From NCBI GenBank assembly GCA_016705545.1, contig JADIYA010000003.1, forward strand, positions 79,931 through 143,930: a stretch of DNA of 64,000 nt, in the 5' to 3' direction. A program made the position numbers and the translations under genes. The stretch's first letter is position 1. Every line of letters begins with the position of its first letter. This document shows, piece after piece, positions 33,751 to 43,011 of the stretch. Source of the stretch: Flavobacteriales bacterium. GTDB taxonomy: Bacteria > Bacteroidota > Bacteroidia > Flavobacteriales_F > PHOS-HE28. The notes beneath the pieces were generated by a model, which made no database searches, was not told the origin of the DNA, and was given only the letters and a program-made list of their open reading frames with translations.

Positions 33751-36700
33751 ATGCGCCGTGCGCTCGTTTCGGCCTGTGCGGCCATCACTCTTGCAATCAG
33801 CGGTTCGGCGCAGCAATACGGCCTGCGCACCTATTCCGTGGAGCACGGCTTGCCGAGCAGCGCCGTGTTCGCCATGGCCGAGGATGCCGATGGCTATCTG
33901 TGGATCGGTACGGCCCAAGGCGCTGCGCGCACCAACGGCCTGCGCTTCGAGCACATCGGTCGCAAGCAAGGACTGCCGCATGATGCAGTGACCGCCTTAG
34001 CGGCCGACGACTCGGGGTCGGTTTGGCTCGGCTTCGCCAACGGCGCCGTGGCCCGGTGGGTCAATGGCCGGATCACGGTGATGCATGCCGGTCCGAGCGC
34101 CACCGTAAAAGCCATTGCCGTGCGCGGTGATGAGGTCTGGTGCGCCACGTCCGGACAAGGCATCCTGCGCTTGCACCCCGGTGGCGAAGAGCGCCATGGG
34201 CGCAACCACGGCCTTCGGAGTGAACAGGTGAACGCGCTGTGCGTGGACCAGCATGAACGGCTGATCGCAGGCACGGACAGTGGCCTATTCCTCCTGAGCG
34301 AAGCAAGGTGGCAGGCCGTGGCCGTAGGAGGACTGCCTCACCTGCGCGTGCAAGCCTTGCACGGGGATGCACAGGGCCTTCTCGTGGGCACCGCCAACGG
34401 CTTCGCTGAACTCGATGCCTCGCTCGCCCCGCTGGCCTTGGAACGCCGTTTCCTCGGCATGCAGCCATTGGCGATCCCGGACCCCGACCTCACCGCCGTG
34501 CTGCGAGCCGCCAATGGCGACCTCTGGCTGGGCACGGCAACGGGCCTGCTTCACCTGACGCGGCATGGCGGTTACCCGAACCTGCGCGAGATCCGTGAAG
34601 GCAATGGCCTTGGTCACGACCTGGTGCGCTGCTTGATCCAGGACCGGAGCGGCGCCATCTGGGCCGGCACCGGCTTCGGCGGCATCACCAAGCATACCTC
34701 CGATGCCTTCATGCACTTCACGGATCGCGATGGCCTGGGCTCGCGCACGGTGAGCGCCTTGCACCGCACACCGGAAGGCAGCCTGTGGCTGGGCACCGCA
34801 GGCGGAGGCGTTTCGCTCTGGGCGGGATCAGGATTGCAGCATTTCGGTCCGCAGGAGGGTCTCACCGACCCCTTCGTGCTGGCCTTGGGCGAAGACGCCA
34901 GCGGCTACTTGCTCGCCGGCACGGCTTCACAAGGCCTCTTCCGTTTCGACGGACAGCGGTTCGTCCGCGAAGCGGAAGGCGTTGACGCGTCCCGCATCCT
35001 CAGCATCAAGCTCGATGACGAGACGCGTTGCTGGCTCGGCACGGAACGCGGCCTGTACGTGGATCCCGGCGATGGCCGCTACCTCCGCGTGAACGGCTGC
35101 GATGCCGCCGTGACCTCGCTGGCCTGCAATGGTGACACGCTCTGGGCGGCAACGTCCCAAGGCCTTTTCATGCTCCCTACCCGGAGCATGCCCTGGCGCA
35201 TGCGCCATAGCCCGTGGCTGCCACCGGTGCCCATGACGGCGATCGCGCGAGACACCCACGGCAATCTGTGGATCGGCACGGAATCACAAGGCCTCTACCG
35301 GCTCCATGGCCAGCGGTCGGATAGCATCACCGTGGATCAGGGGCTCGCGGGCAATGGCGTTGAGCAAGTGCTGCTCGATGCGGTGGAGAACGTGTGGGTA
35401 GGAACGCGTCAGGGCGTGGACCTCGTTGAGCTGGATGAGATGCAGGACCGCGTGCTCCGCATCGTTCACCACGGGGCCAGTGAGGGCTTCATCGGCATCG
35501 AGTGCTTCCGCAACGCATGCCTGCTCGACATGGATAGTGCGCTTTGGTTCGGCACCGTGCGTGGCGCCACGCGGCATGACCCGCGCCTTGCAGCCGCTGA
35601 ATCGCGCGAGCCGAAAGTGCACATCACGGGCCTGCAGCTCTTCTTCGAACAGCCCGATTGGTCGCCGTGGTGCGATGGATTCGACGGGCGCAACCTGCCG
35701 CGTGAACTGTGCCTGCCGCACACCAAGAACCACCTCACCTTCCAATTCAACGGCATCTCCCTCGCCTATCCGGAAAAGGTGCGCTATGAGTACTTCCTCG
35801 AGGGGCACGACCAAGGCTGGTCGCCGGTCACGGCCACCGATCAGGTCACGTACAGCGGCCTGTCGCCCGGCGATTACACCTTCCAGGTCCGGGCCGGAAG
35901 CGCCGGTGGTGCGTGGAGCGATCCTCCGGTGACCTTCACGTTCCGCATCGCACCGCCCTACTGGCAGACCCTTCCATTCCGCATCGGATCAGGTGCCGCC
36001 CTGCTCATCGGATTCTTCGGACTCACGCGCCTCCGAACGCGCAAGCTCCGCCGCGACCGCGAGCGGCTCGAGCGCACCGTGCAGCAGCGGACCCAGGAAC
36101 TCGAAGCTGAAAAGGACCGCAGCGATGAGCTCCTGCGCAACATCCTGCCCGCTTCCACAGCCGAAGAGCTCAAAGCCAAGGGGCACGCCGATGCGCGCCG
36201 GCACGAGCACTGCACCGTGCTCTTCAGCGACTTCAAGGGCTTCACCACCTTCAGCAGCCGCATGGACAGCGACACCTTGGTGGCCGAATTGCAGCACTAC
36301 TTCGGTCAGTTCGATGCGCTCTGCGGCCGATTCGGCGTGGAGAAGATCAAGACCATCGGCGATGCCTACATGTGCGCAGCGGGTTTGCCTGCGCCTTCAG
36401 CCACGCATGCGCTCGAGGCCGTGCTCATGGCCTTCGCCATGCTCGATGCCGTGGAGCGGAGCAACGCGGAACGGCGATCAAAGGGCCTGCAGGAATGGCC
36501 CATCCGCATCGGCCTGCACAGCGGACCCGTGGTAGCGGGCGTGGTGGGCACCCGCAAATTCGCCTACGACATCTGGGGAGATGCCGTGAACCTGGCCAGC
36601 CGCATGGAGGCCAATAGCGATGCCGGCCGCATCAACATCAGCGGACCGGTCTACGCCCAGGTGATGCACGCCATCGAGGCCGTGCCGCGCGGGCCGATCA

Positions 36701-36825
36701 AGGTGAAAGGGAAAGGCGAGGTGCAGATGTACTTCGCGGTGCGGCTGAAACCGGAATTCAGCGCTGATGCGCAAGGGTGGCAACCCAACGAGTCGCTGCT
36801 CAGCCAGCTCGCTTTCGGGGCCTGA
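33751..36825 (+). CDS. Propeller-Y_Y_Y-transmembrane adenylate cyclase
   Basis: A protein of 1024 residues combining a two-component-regulator-type beta-propeller sensor with a cyclase output. The signal peptide covers about 1-20. Propeller repeats fill 25-620, each with a 'GSVWLGFANG'-like or 'GYLWIGTAQG' blade motif. A Y_Y_Y domain lies near 655-735 ('LTFQFNGISLAYPEKVRYEY'), a membrane helix near 743-760, a coiled coil at 762-795, and a class III cyclase at 818-997. Metal Asp residues are in 'LFSDFKGFT' and 'TIGDAYM'; Lys in 'EKIKTIGD' and Asp in 'YDIWGD' specify ATP; Asn and Arg are in 'VNLASRM'. In Bacteroidota this sensor layout normally ends in a histidine kinase. cAMP production and periplasmic sensing are inferred. 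It stands apart from the 52-62 kb cyclases. Confidence 0.9.
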   Translation: MRRALVSACAAITLAISGSAQQYGLRTYSVEHGLPSSAVFAMAEDADGYLWIGTAQGAARTNGLRFEHIGRKQGLPHDAVTALAADDSGSVWLGFANGAVARWVNGRITVMHAGPSATVKAIAVRGDEVWCATSGQGILRLHPGGEERHGRNHGLRSEQVNALCVDQHERLIAGTDSGLFLLSEARWQAVAVGGLPHLRVQALHGDAQGLLVGTANGFAELDASLAPLALERRFLGMQPLAIPDPDLTAVLRAANGDLWLGTATGLLHLTRHGGYPNLREIREGNGLGHDLVRCLIQDRSGAIWAGTGFGGITKHTSDAFMHFTDRDGLGSRTVSALHRTPEGSLWLGTAGGGVSLWAGSGLQHFGPQEGLTDPFVLALGEDASGYLLAGTASQGLFRFDGQRFVREAEGVDASRILSIKLDDETRCWLGTERGLYVDPGDGRYLRVNGCDAAVTSLACNGDTLWAATSQGLFMLPTRSMPWRMRHSPWLPPVPMTAIARDTHGNLWIGTESQGLYRLHGQRSDSITVDQGLAGNGVEQVLLDAVENVWVGTRQGVDLVELDEMQDRVLRIVHHGASEGFIGIECFRNACLLDMDSALWFGTVRGATRHDPRLAAAESREPKVHITGLQLFFEQPDWSPWCDGFDGRNLPRELCLPHTKNHLTFQFNGISLAYPEKVRYEYFLEGHDQGWSPVTATDQVTYSGLSPGDYTFQVRAGSAGGAWSDPPVTFTFRIAPPYWQTLPFRIGSGAALLIGFFGLTRLRTRKLRRDRERLERTVQQRTQELEAEKDRSDELLRNILPASTAEELKAKGHADARRHEHCTVLFSDFKGFTTFSSRMDSDTLVAELQHYFGQFDALCGRFGVEKIKTIGDAYMCAAGLPAPSATHALEAVLMAFAMLDAVERSNAERRSKGLQEWPIRIGLHSGPVVAGVVGTRKFAYDIWGDAVNLASRMEANSDAGRINISGPVYAQVMHAIEAVPRGPIKVKGKGEVQMYFAVRLKPEFSADAQGWQPNESLLSQLAFGA

Positions 36826-36831
36826 GGCCGC

Positions 36832-36933
36832 TCACATGCGGATGCTCACCGCCACCAGCGCGAAGGCCAGCAGCGCCAGGTAGAGGCAGGCCACCAGCGC
36901 GGCTGGCGGTGTTCTGCGGATGAAGGAAGACAT
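36832..36933 (-). CDS. 33-residue single-pass membrane peptide
   Basis: A short frame from ATG to TGA encoding 'MSSFIRRTPPAALVACLYLA' followed by 'LLAFALVAVSIRM'. The basic N-terminus and 20-residue hydrophobic helix fit a single-pass membrane peptide. It occupies most of the gap after the propeller-cyclase gene, on the opposite strand. I know of no family, and a hydrophobic 33-codon frame can arise by chance in GC-rich DNA, so the call is tentative. Confidence 0.4.
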   Translation of the reverse strand: MSSFIRRTPPAALVACLYLALLAFALVAVSIRM

Positions 36934-37078
36934 GGTAAGGGTCGTTTGATGGCAAGACGCTAAGCCCATGGCCGCGGTTGCCGCGTTGGCGAAGGGTTAA
37001 CAGGCCTTGGCAATCAGCGGTCCATACGGCACAGGAACCGGCGGTGGAGCAAGCCGCTGGCGTTCAGTCGCCCGCCTG

Positions 37079-37086
37079 TACTATCG
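37079..37086 (+). promoter_or_regulatory. -7 box (TACTATCG) four bases before the second M1 gene
   Basis: TACTATCG matches TAnnTTTG at six of eight positions. A four-base spacer (CAGC) separates it from the ATG at 37091, the same geometry as the first M1 gene. Confidence 0.4.
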
Positions 37087-37090
37087 CAGC

Positions 37091-40000
37091 ATGAAAGCCC
37101 CGTTCCTGCTCCTGGCAGCCGCCCCCGTCGCGCTTCATGCACAGGACTATTTCCAGCAACAAGTCGATTACACGATCAGCGTGCAACTGGATGATGCGCG
37201 CCACGAATTGCACGCGCACGAGAGCTTCCTGTACCGCAACAATGCCCCGGTCGCGCTGGATACCATCTGGATCCACCTCTGGCCGAATGGCTACAAGGAG
37301 CGCGGCACGGCGCTGAGCGAACAGATGAACCGCACCGGCGACCTCTCGCTCCATTTCGCCAAGGATGTTGAGCGCGGCTACATCGACAGCCTCGATTTCA
37401 AGGCCGATGGCGCTCCGGCCCAATGGGGCTATCACACGAGCCACATCGATATCGCCTGGCTGAAGTTGCCTGCGCCGGTGCAGCCCGGCGGAAGGGTCAC
37501 CATCAGCACGCCCTTCCGCGTCAAGATCCCCGACGGGAAGTTCTCGCGGCTGGGGCATTCGGATCAGGCGTACTACATCACCCAATGGTACCCGAAGCCG
37601 GCGGTGCACGACGCCACCGGCTGGCATGCGATGCCCTACCTCACGCAAGGCGAGTTCTACAGCGAATTCGGCAGCTTCGATGTGAGCATCACCCTGCCCG
37701 CGAATTATGTGGTGGGCGCAACGGGCCTGCTGCAGGATGCTCGTGAGCGCGCTTGGATGGATTCCCTGGCGGCCGCGCCTTATGAGGAAACACAGAAGTT
37801 CTACCTCGACAAGCAGCGGGTGAAGCTGAACACCTTCCCGCCATCGAGCGAGCGCACCAAGACTATACGCTACAAGCAGGACCGCGTGCACGACTTCGCG
37901 TGGTTCGCTGATAAGCGCTTCATCGTGCGCAAGGGCAGCGTGCAGCTTCCGCGCAGCGGCAAGGAAGTGACCACTTGGGTCATGTACACCCCGAAGAACG
38001 CGAAGGTCTGGGACGAGGCCATCACGTACGTGAATGAGAGCGTGCGCTTCTACAGCGAGCATGTCGGCGAATACCCTTACGATGCCTGTACCGCCATCGA
38101 TGGCACCATCAGCGCGGGCGGCGGCATGGAGTACCCCATGATCACCGTGATCGGCAACATGCCCGACAAGCAGGGCCTCGACAACGTGATCGCGCACGAA
38201 GTGGGGCACAATTGGTTCTACGGCATCCTGGGCAGCAACGAGCGCGACCATGCGTGGATGGACGAGGGCATGAACAGCTTCCTCGAACTGCGCTACATGC
38301 GGTACCGCTATCCGGGCAGCGGGTTCAGCATCGGCATACCGGGCTTGAAGAAAGCAGCGGCGCACCTGAGCGATCCGCACCGCTCGCAGAGCGAGCTCGC
38401 CTATCGCTTGAACGCGCGCCGCAATCTGGACCAGCCGCTCTCGCTCAGCAGCGACGACTTCACCAGCATGAACTACGGAACCGGCGTGTACATGAAGACC
38501 GCGCTGGTGATGGATCACTTGATGGCCTACCTCGGCGAGGAGATGATGGATAAGTGCCTGCGCGCCTACTTCGAGGACTGGAAGTTCAAGCATCCGAGGC
38601 CGAAGGACATGAAGGCCGTGTTCGAGCGGGAGAGCGGACGAGACTTGAACTGGGTGTTCGAGGGTCTGCTCATGACCGATGAGAAGTATCGCGTGAAAGC
38701 GGCCTCGCTGGATAAGCGCATATGGGTGGGTGCGACAGAGCGTTGGCACCTTGGACATCGCGCGAAAGGCCCGTCGAAGGTGCCATTCGCCATCACCGGC
38801 TATCTCGGGAAAGACAGCCTCGGCACCGTGTGGGCCTGGAATCATGGCTTCGGCCACCAAGGGCGCACCGAGTATGCTGGTTTGCCGTGGCCCAACGTGG
38901 ATCGCGTGCGCATCGATGCAGGCAACCGCACGCTCGACATCGACCGCCGCAACAACACCGTGCGCGCGCACGGGCTCTTCAAGCGCTGCACGGCGCCGAG
39001 CTTCGAGCACCTCTTCGGTATTGAGCGCAACGATCGCCTGAGCCTCTACTGGAGCCTATTGCCCAACTGGAACCAGCACGATGGCTGGCAGGCCGGGATC
39101 TCCTTGCGCAACACCACCTTCCCCAACCAGCGCACCGAATGGGTGGTGGCGCCGCTCTACTCCTTCTTGAACGACCGCGTGGGCGGCACCGCGCGCATCG
39201 AGCACCACTTCGACCGCATCCGCAGCTCGTGGTTCCGGAACATCCATCTCGGTTTCGGAGCGCGCTCATCCGGTCTCTTACACGACCACAAGGCACAAGC
39301 CTGGTACGAGAAGTACTCGCCAAGCTTGCGCTTCAATGTGAAACGCCCCCTGGCAAAGCCATGGGTGCACAGCATCAACCTGCGTGGCGCGCGCATCTAC
39401 ACTACGAGTGAGCTCATCGGCAACGATGATGTCGTGTACCGCAATCGCATCTACGACGATTACCTGGAGCTCACGCACACCGCTTCAGAAGAGCGCAAGC
39501 TGCGACCATCGATGATCACCACCACGCTGACCGCAGGCGAGGACTGGCTGTGCGGCTCGCTCGAGGTGAAGCAGGCCTTCGCCTACAACGCACGCGGAAA
39601 GCAGCTCCGGCTGCGGGGCTTTGCAGGAACCTTCCTCACGGGCGGCGAGAATGCGTTCGGCCTGGAAGCCTTGAACCTGAGCTGGGGCCCGCAGGACCTG
39701 CTCTATGACCACGCCTACTTCGATCGCGGCCGCTACCGCACCAGCTTCTTCGGCCGGCAATTCAACAAGCAGCAAGGGGCATTCAAGACACCCTTCCGCA
39801 GTGGCGGCAGCGCTAGTTGGATCGCCAGCGTGAACGCCGAGCTCGACCTGCCGTTCAAGCTGCCGCTCGCGCTCTTCGGAAGCATCGGCTGGGCGCCCTA
39901 CACCCAAGTGAACGCCGACGGCACACGCTCGCTCGAGACCGCCACCTATGCGGAGGCGGGCATCGGCCTCACCTTGGTGAAGGACATCATCGAGGTTTGG

Positions 40001-40135
40001 ATGCCGATCTACGTCTCCGACCGGATCTTTGAGGAAGAGGACTTCGCGGGGCGCACCTTCGGCGATCGGATCCGTTTCGTGCTCGCACTGGAGAAGCTCG
40101 ATCCCACCCGGATCGTGCGGGCGATCAATCCGTGA
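37091..40135 (+). CDS. M1-family metallopeptidase, second copy
   Basis: An intact exported M1-type peptidase of 1014 residues. The signal peptide is 'MKAPFLLLAAAPVALHAQ'. The zinc motif 'HEVGHNWF' near residue 370 and the second Glu in 'WMDEGMNSF' form the active site; 'GGGMEYPMITVIG' is the GAMEN-equivalent strand. The long C-terminal part (after about 600) ends in beta-strand-rich sequence with a terminal 'VLALEKLDPTRIVRAINP'. This is well beyond the catalytic core, and I cannot say whether it folds as a barrel or another domain. The gene is distinct from the copy at 259-2636: the shared region is the catalytic core only. It overlaps the following LpxH-like gene by four bases. Confidence 0.88.
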   Translation: MKAPFLLLAAAPVALHAQDYFQQQVDYTISVQLDDARHELHAHESFLYRNNAPVALDTIWIHLWPNGYKERGTALSEQMNRTGDLSLHFAKDVERGYIDSLDFKADGAPAQWGYHTSHIDIAWLKLPAPVQPGGRVTISTPFRVKIPDGKFSRLGHSDQAYYITQWYPKPAVHDATGWHAMPYLTQGEFYSEFGSFDVSITLPANYVVGATGLLQDARERAWMDSLAAAPYEETQKFYLDKQRVKLNTFPPSSERTKTIRYKQDRVHDFAWFADKRFIVRKGSVQLPRSGKEVTTWVMYTPKNAKVWDEAITYVNESVRFYSEHVGEYPYDACTAIDGTISAGGGMEYPMITVIGNMPDKQGLDNVIAHEVGHNWFYGILGSNERDHAWMDEGMNSFLELRYMRYRYPGSGFSIGIPGLKKAAAHLSDPHRSQSELAYRLNARRNLDQPLSLSSDDFTSMNYGTGVYMKTALVMDHLMAYLGEEMMDKCLRAYFEDWKFKHPRPKDMKAVFERESGRDLNWVFEGLLMTDEKYRVKAASLDKRIWVGATERWHLGHRAKGPSKVPFAITGYLGKDSLGTVWAWNHGFGHQGRTEYAGLPWPNVDRVRIDAGNRTLDIDRRNNTVRAHGLFKRCTAPSFEHLFGIERNDRLSLYWSLLPNWNQHDGWQAGISLRNTTFPNQRTEWVVAPLYSFLNDRVGGTARIEHHFDRIRSSWFRNIHLGFGARSSGLLHDHKAQAWYEKYSPSLRFNVKRPLAKPWVHSINLRGARIYTTSELIGNDDVVYRNRIYDDYLELTHTASEERKLRPSMITTTLTAGEDWLCGSLEVKQAFAYNARGKQLRLRGFAGTFLTGGENAFGLEALNLSWGPQDLLYDHAYFDRGRYRTSFFGRQFNKQQGAFKTPFRSGGSASWIASVNAELDLPFKLPLALFGSIGWAPYTQVNADGTRSLETATYAEAGIGLTLVKDIIEVWMPIYVSDRIFEEEDFAGRTFGDRIRFVLALEKLDPTRIVRAINP

Positions 40136-40953
40136 CTGCGACCTTCGCGCCCGTGAGCACAGACCAGCGCATCTATTTCCTCAGCGACTTTCACCTCGGC
40201 GTGCCCGATGCGGCGAGCAGCTTGGCGCGGGAGAAGCGCATCTGCGCCTTCTTGGATGAAGCCGCCAAGGATGCCACGGAAATCTACTTGCTCGGCGACC
40301 TGTTCGACTTCTGGTTCGAGTGGAAGCGCGCTGTGCCACGCGGGCATGTGCGGCTCTTGGGCAGAATGGCCGAGCTAACCGACCGCGGCATTCCCGTGCA
40401 CCTCTTCATCGGCAACCACGACATGTGGATCTTCGATTACGTGCCGAAGGAGACCGGCGTGATCGTGCACCGCGAGCCCATCGTGCGCGAGATCGGCGGC
40501 AAACGCTTCTACATCGGTCACGGCGATGGCCTGGGCCCGGGCGACCACGGCTACAAATTCATCAAGAGCGTGTTCCGCAATCGCATGTGCCAATGGCTCT
40601 TCGCGCGCCTGCACCCCAACTTCGCCTTGTGGCTGGGTGATTTCCTCAGCGGCCGCAGCCGGAAGAAGAGCTACGCCAACGACCGCAAGTGGCTCGGTGA
40701 GGACAAGGAATGGCTGGTTCAGTACTGCAAGGACGAGCTGAAGAAGCAGCACTACGACTACCTGATCTTCGGCCACCGCCACCTGCCGATCGACATGGAG
40801 GTCGCGCCCGGCTCACGCTATGTGAACCTCGGCGACTGGATCAGCTATTACACTTACGCCACATTCGAAGGCCAGGAACTGAAGCTGATGAAACGCACCA
40901 GTGATGGCCCTTTGAGCGGGGATGTGCGGATCACGGGTGGGCCAGCGGTGTGA
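40132..40953 (+). CDS. lpxH: UDP-2,3-diacylglucosamine diphosphatase (LpxH-like)
   Basis: A calcineurin-type metallophosphoesterase of 273 residues, predicted to hydrolyse UDP-2,3-diacylglucosamine to lipid X in lipid A synthesis at the inner membrane face. The metal-binding blocks are all present: 'FLSDFHLG', 'LLGDLFDFWFEW', 'FIGNHDMW', 'YIGHGDG' and 'IFGHRHLP'. The start is the GTG at 40132, overlapping the M1 stop; a GTG at 40153 is an alternative. Related phosphoesterases exist, but the 'GDLFDFWFEW' block and the window's other lpx genes favour LpxH. The substrate assignment is by family and is not proven here. Confidence 0.85.
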   Translation: MTATFAPVSTDQRIYFLSDFHLGVPDAASSLAREKRICAFLDEAAKDATEIYLLGDLFDFWFEWKRAVPRGHVRLLGRMAELTDRGIPVHLFIGNHDMWIFDYVPKETGVIVHREPIVREIGGKRFYIGHGDGLGPGDHGYKFIKSVFRNRMCQWLFARLHPNFALWLGDFLSGRSRKKSYANDRKWLGEDKEWLVQYCKDELKKQHYDYLIFGHRHLPIDMEVAPGSRYVNLGDWISYYTYATFEGQELKLMKRTSDGPLSGDVRITGGPAV

Positions 40954-40960
40954 AACAGGG

Positions 40961-41008
40961 AGTCTGCAATTGGCGGGTGGCACCTGGCCATGTCGCGGAT
41001 TGCAGACT
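40961..41008. terminator. Inverted repeat between convergent lpxH and gap
   Basis: Ten-base arms agtctgcaat and attgcagact (40961-40970 and 40999-41008) flank 28 bases. It fills the short space between two convergent genes and could terminate both, though it lacks a T-run. The arms may also mark a dispersed intergenic repeat. Confidence 0.45.
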
Positions 41009-41010
41009 GC

Positions 41011-42009
41011 CTATTTCCTTGAAACCCCCAGCTTTACCACCAGGTCCACCAAGCGGCTGCTGTAGCCGTACTCATTGTCGTACCAGCCCATCACCTTCAC
41101 CATGTTGCCCACCACGCTGGTGAGCTGTGCGTCGAAGATGCAACTGTGCGGATCGCCCACGATGTCCACGCTCACGATGGGGTCCTCGGTGTAGCGCAGG
41201 ATGCCTTTCAGCTTGCCCTCAGCGAGCGATCTGAAGCAGGCATTGATCTCGTCGGCGGTCTTCAGGTCCTTCACGCGGCAGGTGATGTCGGTGATGGAGC
41301 CATCGGGCACGGGCACGCGGATGCCCCCGCCGCCCAATCGGCCATCGAGCTCGGGGAAGATGCGCGTGATGGCCTTGGCCGCGCCCGTGGTGGTGGGCAC
41401 CATGCTCACGGTGGCGGCACGCGCGCGACGTAGGTCCTTGTGCGGCGCATCGTGCAGCCGCTGATCGCCGGTGAAGCTGTGCACGGTGGTGATGAAGCCA
41501 TCCTCGATGTGGCAGAGATCGTGGATGGCCATGATCATGGGCGCGGCGCAGTTGGTGGTGCAGCTCGCGTTGCTGATGATGGTCTCGTCGCCTTTCAGGA
41601 TGTGGTCGTTCACGCCAAGCACCACGCTGGGGATGTCGGCATCCTTCGCGGGCGCGGAGAGGATCACGCGCTTGGCGCCGGCCTTCAAGTGCGCCGAGGC
41701 GGCTTCGCGGGTGAGGAAGTGGCCTGTGCTCTCGATCACGATGTCGATGCCGAGCTCCTTCCAAGGCAATGCGGCGGGATCCTTCGCCGCGTAGGCCTTG
41801 ATCCTCTTGCCGCCGAGGATGAGATGCGCTTCATCATTCGATACCTCGCCACCGAACACGCCATGCACGCTGTCGTACTTGAACAGGTGCGCCAGCGTGC
41901 GCGTATCCGTGAGGTCGTTCACGGCAACGAGCTCGATGTCGCTCCGCTGCAGCAGCAGGCGCGAGGTCACGCGTCCGATGCGACCAAAGCCGTTGATGGC
42001 TACTTTCAT
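41011..42009 (-). CDS. gap: Glyceraldehyde-3-phosphate dehydrogenase, type I
   Basis: Glycolytic and gluconeogenic enzyme, 332 residues, full length. The N-terminal Rossmann motif is 'KVAINGFGRIGRVTSR'. The catalytic Cys is in 'SNASCTTNCAAPM', and the C-terminal 'WYDNEYGYSSRLVDL' is the family signature. The residue after the second beta-strand, in 'VAVNDLTDTRTL', is Asp, which favours NAD. The region upstream (42010-42141) contains short GGTTGAGG-like direct repeats and no clear promoter box. The gene is convergent with lpxH across the inverted repeat at 40961-41008. Confidence 0.96.
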   Translation of the reverse strand: MKVAINGFGRIGRVTSRLLLQRSDIELVAVNDLTDTRTLAHLFKYDSVHGVFGGEVSNDEAHLILGGKRIKAYAAKDPAALPWKELGIDIVIESTGHFLTREAASAHLKAGAKRVILSAPAKDADIPSVVLGVNDHILKGDETIISNASCTTNCAAPMIMAIHDLCHIEDGFITTVHSFTGDQRLHDAPHKDLRRARAATVSMVPTTTGAAKAITRIFPELDGRLGGGGIRVPVPDGSITDITCRVKDLKTADEINACFRSLAEGKLKGILRYTEDPIVSVDIVGDPHSCIFDAQLTSVVGNMVKVMGWYDNEYGYSSRLVDLVVKLGVSRK

Positions 42010-42141
42010 GTCTTAGCGGAAGGTTGAGGGTGTAGGTTGGAGGAGGTTGAGGGTTGATGAAGGTTGCGGGGATCTTCAGCCTCCAACCGGTCATTGGGTC
42101 CGCGAGGAACGAAGCGGGACGAAACAACCCCCAACCTGGAT

Positions 42142-43011
42142 TCAAAGCACATGCTTCTCGGCGTGGTAGCTGCTGCGCACGAGCGGGGCGCTCTCCACGA
42201 AGCGGAATCCGCGCGCAAGGCCTTCTTCACGGTACTTGGCGAAGCGCTCGGGCGTCACGAACTCCGCCACGGGCAGGTGCTTCTTGGTGGGCTGCAGGTA
42301 CTGGCCCATGGTCATCACGTCGCAGCCCACGCTGCGCAGGTCGTCCATGGTCTCGATGATCTCGGCTTCGGTTTCGCCGAGGCCCAGCATGATGCCGCTC
42401 TTGGTGCGCAGGCCCGCGCGTTTCGCTCGCAGGAGCACCTCCAGGCTGCGGTCGTACTTGGCCTGCACGCGCACTTGCTTCGTGAGGCGTCTGACGGTTT
42501 CCATATTGTGGCTGAGCACGTCGGGCGCGGCATCCAGCACCACCTGCAGGTTCTCCCACTTGCCCTGGAAGTCGCCAATCAGGGTTTCCAACTTGGTCTG
42601 CGGGGAACGACGGCGCACCGAGCGGATGGTCTTGGCCCAGATGTCGGCGCCTCCATCGTCGAGGTCATCGCGGTCCACGCAGGTGATCACGCAATGCTTC
42701 ACGCCCATCAATTCCACGCTGCGCGCAACACGGGCAGGCTCGAAGGGATCGACCGCCTCGGGTCTTCCCGTGACCACCGAGCAGAAACCGCAGCTGCGCG
42801 TGCACACATTGCCCAGGATCATGAAGGTGGCGGTGCCCGCGCCCCAGCATTCGCCCATGTTGGGGCAATTGCCGCTCTGGCAGATGGTGTGCAGCTTATG
42901 CTCACCCACGATGCCGGCTACCTTCTTGAAGCCCTCTCCGGTGGGCAGCTTCACGCGCAGCCAATCGGGCTTGCGCACGCGCTCTTTCATTTCAACGACC
43001 TCATCGCTCAT
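42142..43011 (-). CDS. lipA: Lipoyl synthase
   Basis: A radical SAM enzyme of 289 residues that inserts two sulfurs into protein-bound octanoyl groups to make lipoate. The radical SAM cluster motif C-x3-C-x2-C is in 'CTRSCGFC'. The auxiliary cluster cysteines are in 'CQSGNCPNMGEC', and the conserved C-terminal 'RSSYHAEK' serine ligand is present. The start overlaps the stop of the upstream 251-residue gene by four bases (ATGA), so the two form an operon. Octanoyl transferase LipB is not in the window. Confidence 0.96.
   Translation of the reverse strand: MSDEVVEMKERVRKPDWLRVKLPTGEGFKKVAGIVGEHKLHTICQSGNCPNMGECWGAGTATFMILGNVCTRSCGFCSVVTGRPEAVDPFEPARVARSVELMGVKHCVITCVDRDDLDDGGADIWAKTIRSVRRRSPQTKLETLIGDFQGKWENLQVVLDAAPDVLSHNMETVRRLTKQVRVQAKYDRSLEVLLRAKRAGLRTKSGIMLGLGETEAEIIETMDDLRSVGCDVMTMGQYLQPTKKHLPVAEFVTPERFAKYREEGLARGFRFVESAPLVRSSYHAEKHVL

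Noticed and set aside
33471..33830. 119-codon minus-strand frame in the long gap
   Set aside because: Overlaps the signal peptide of the propeller-cyclase gene, has no promoter and no recognisable family.
40961..41008. Inverted repeat considered as an attachment or transposon end
   Set aside because: No transposase or target duplication nearby; the position between convergent genes fits a terminator.
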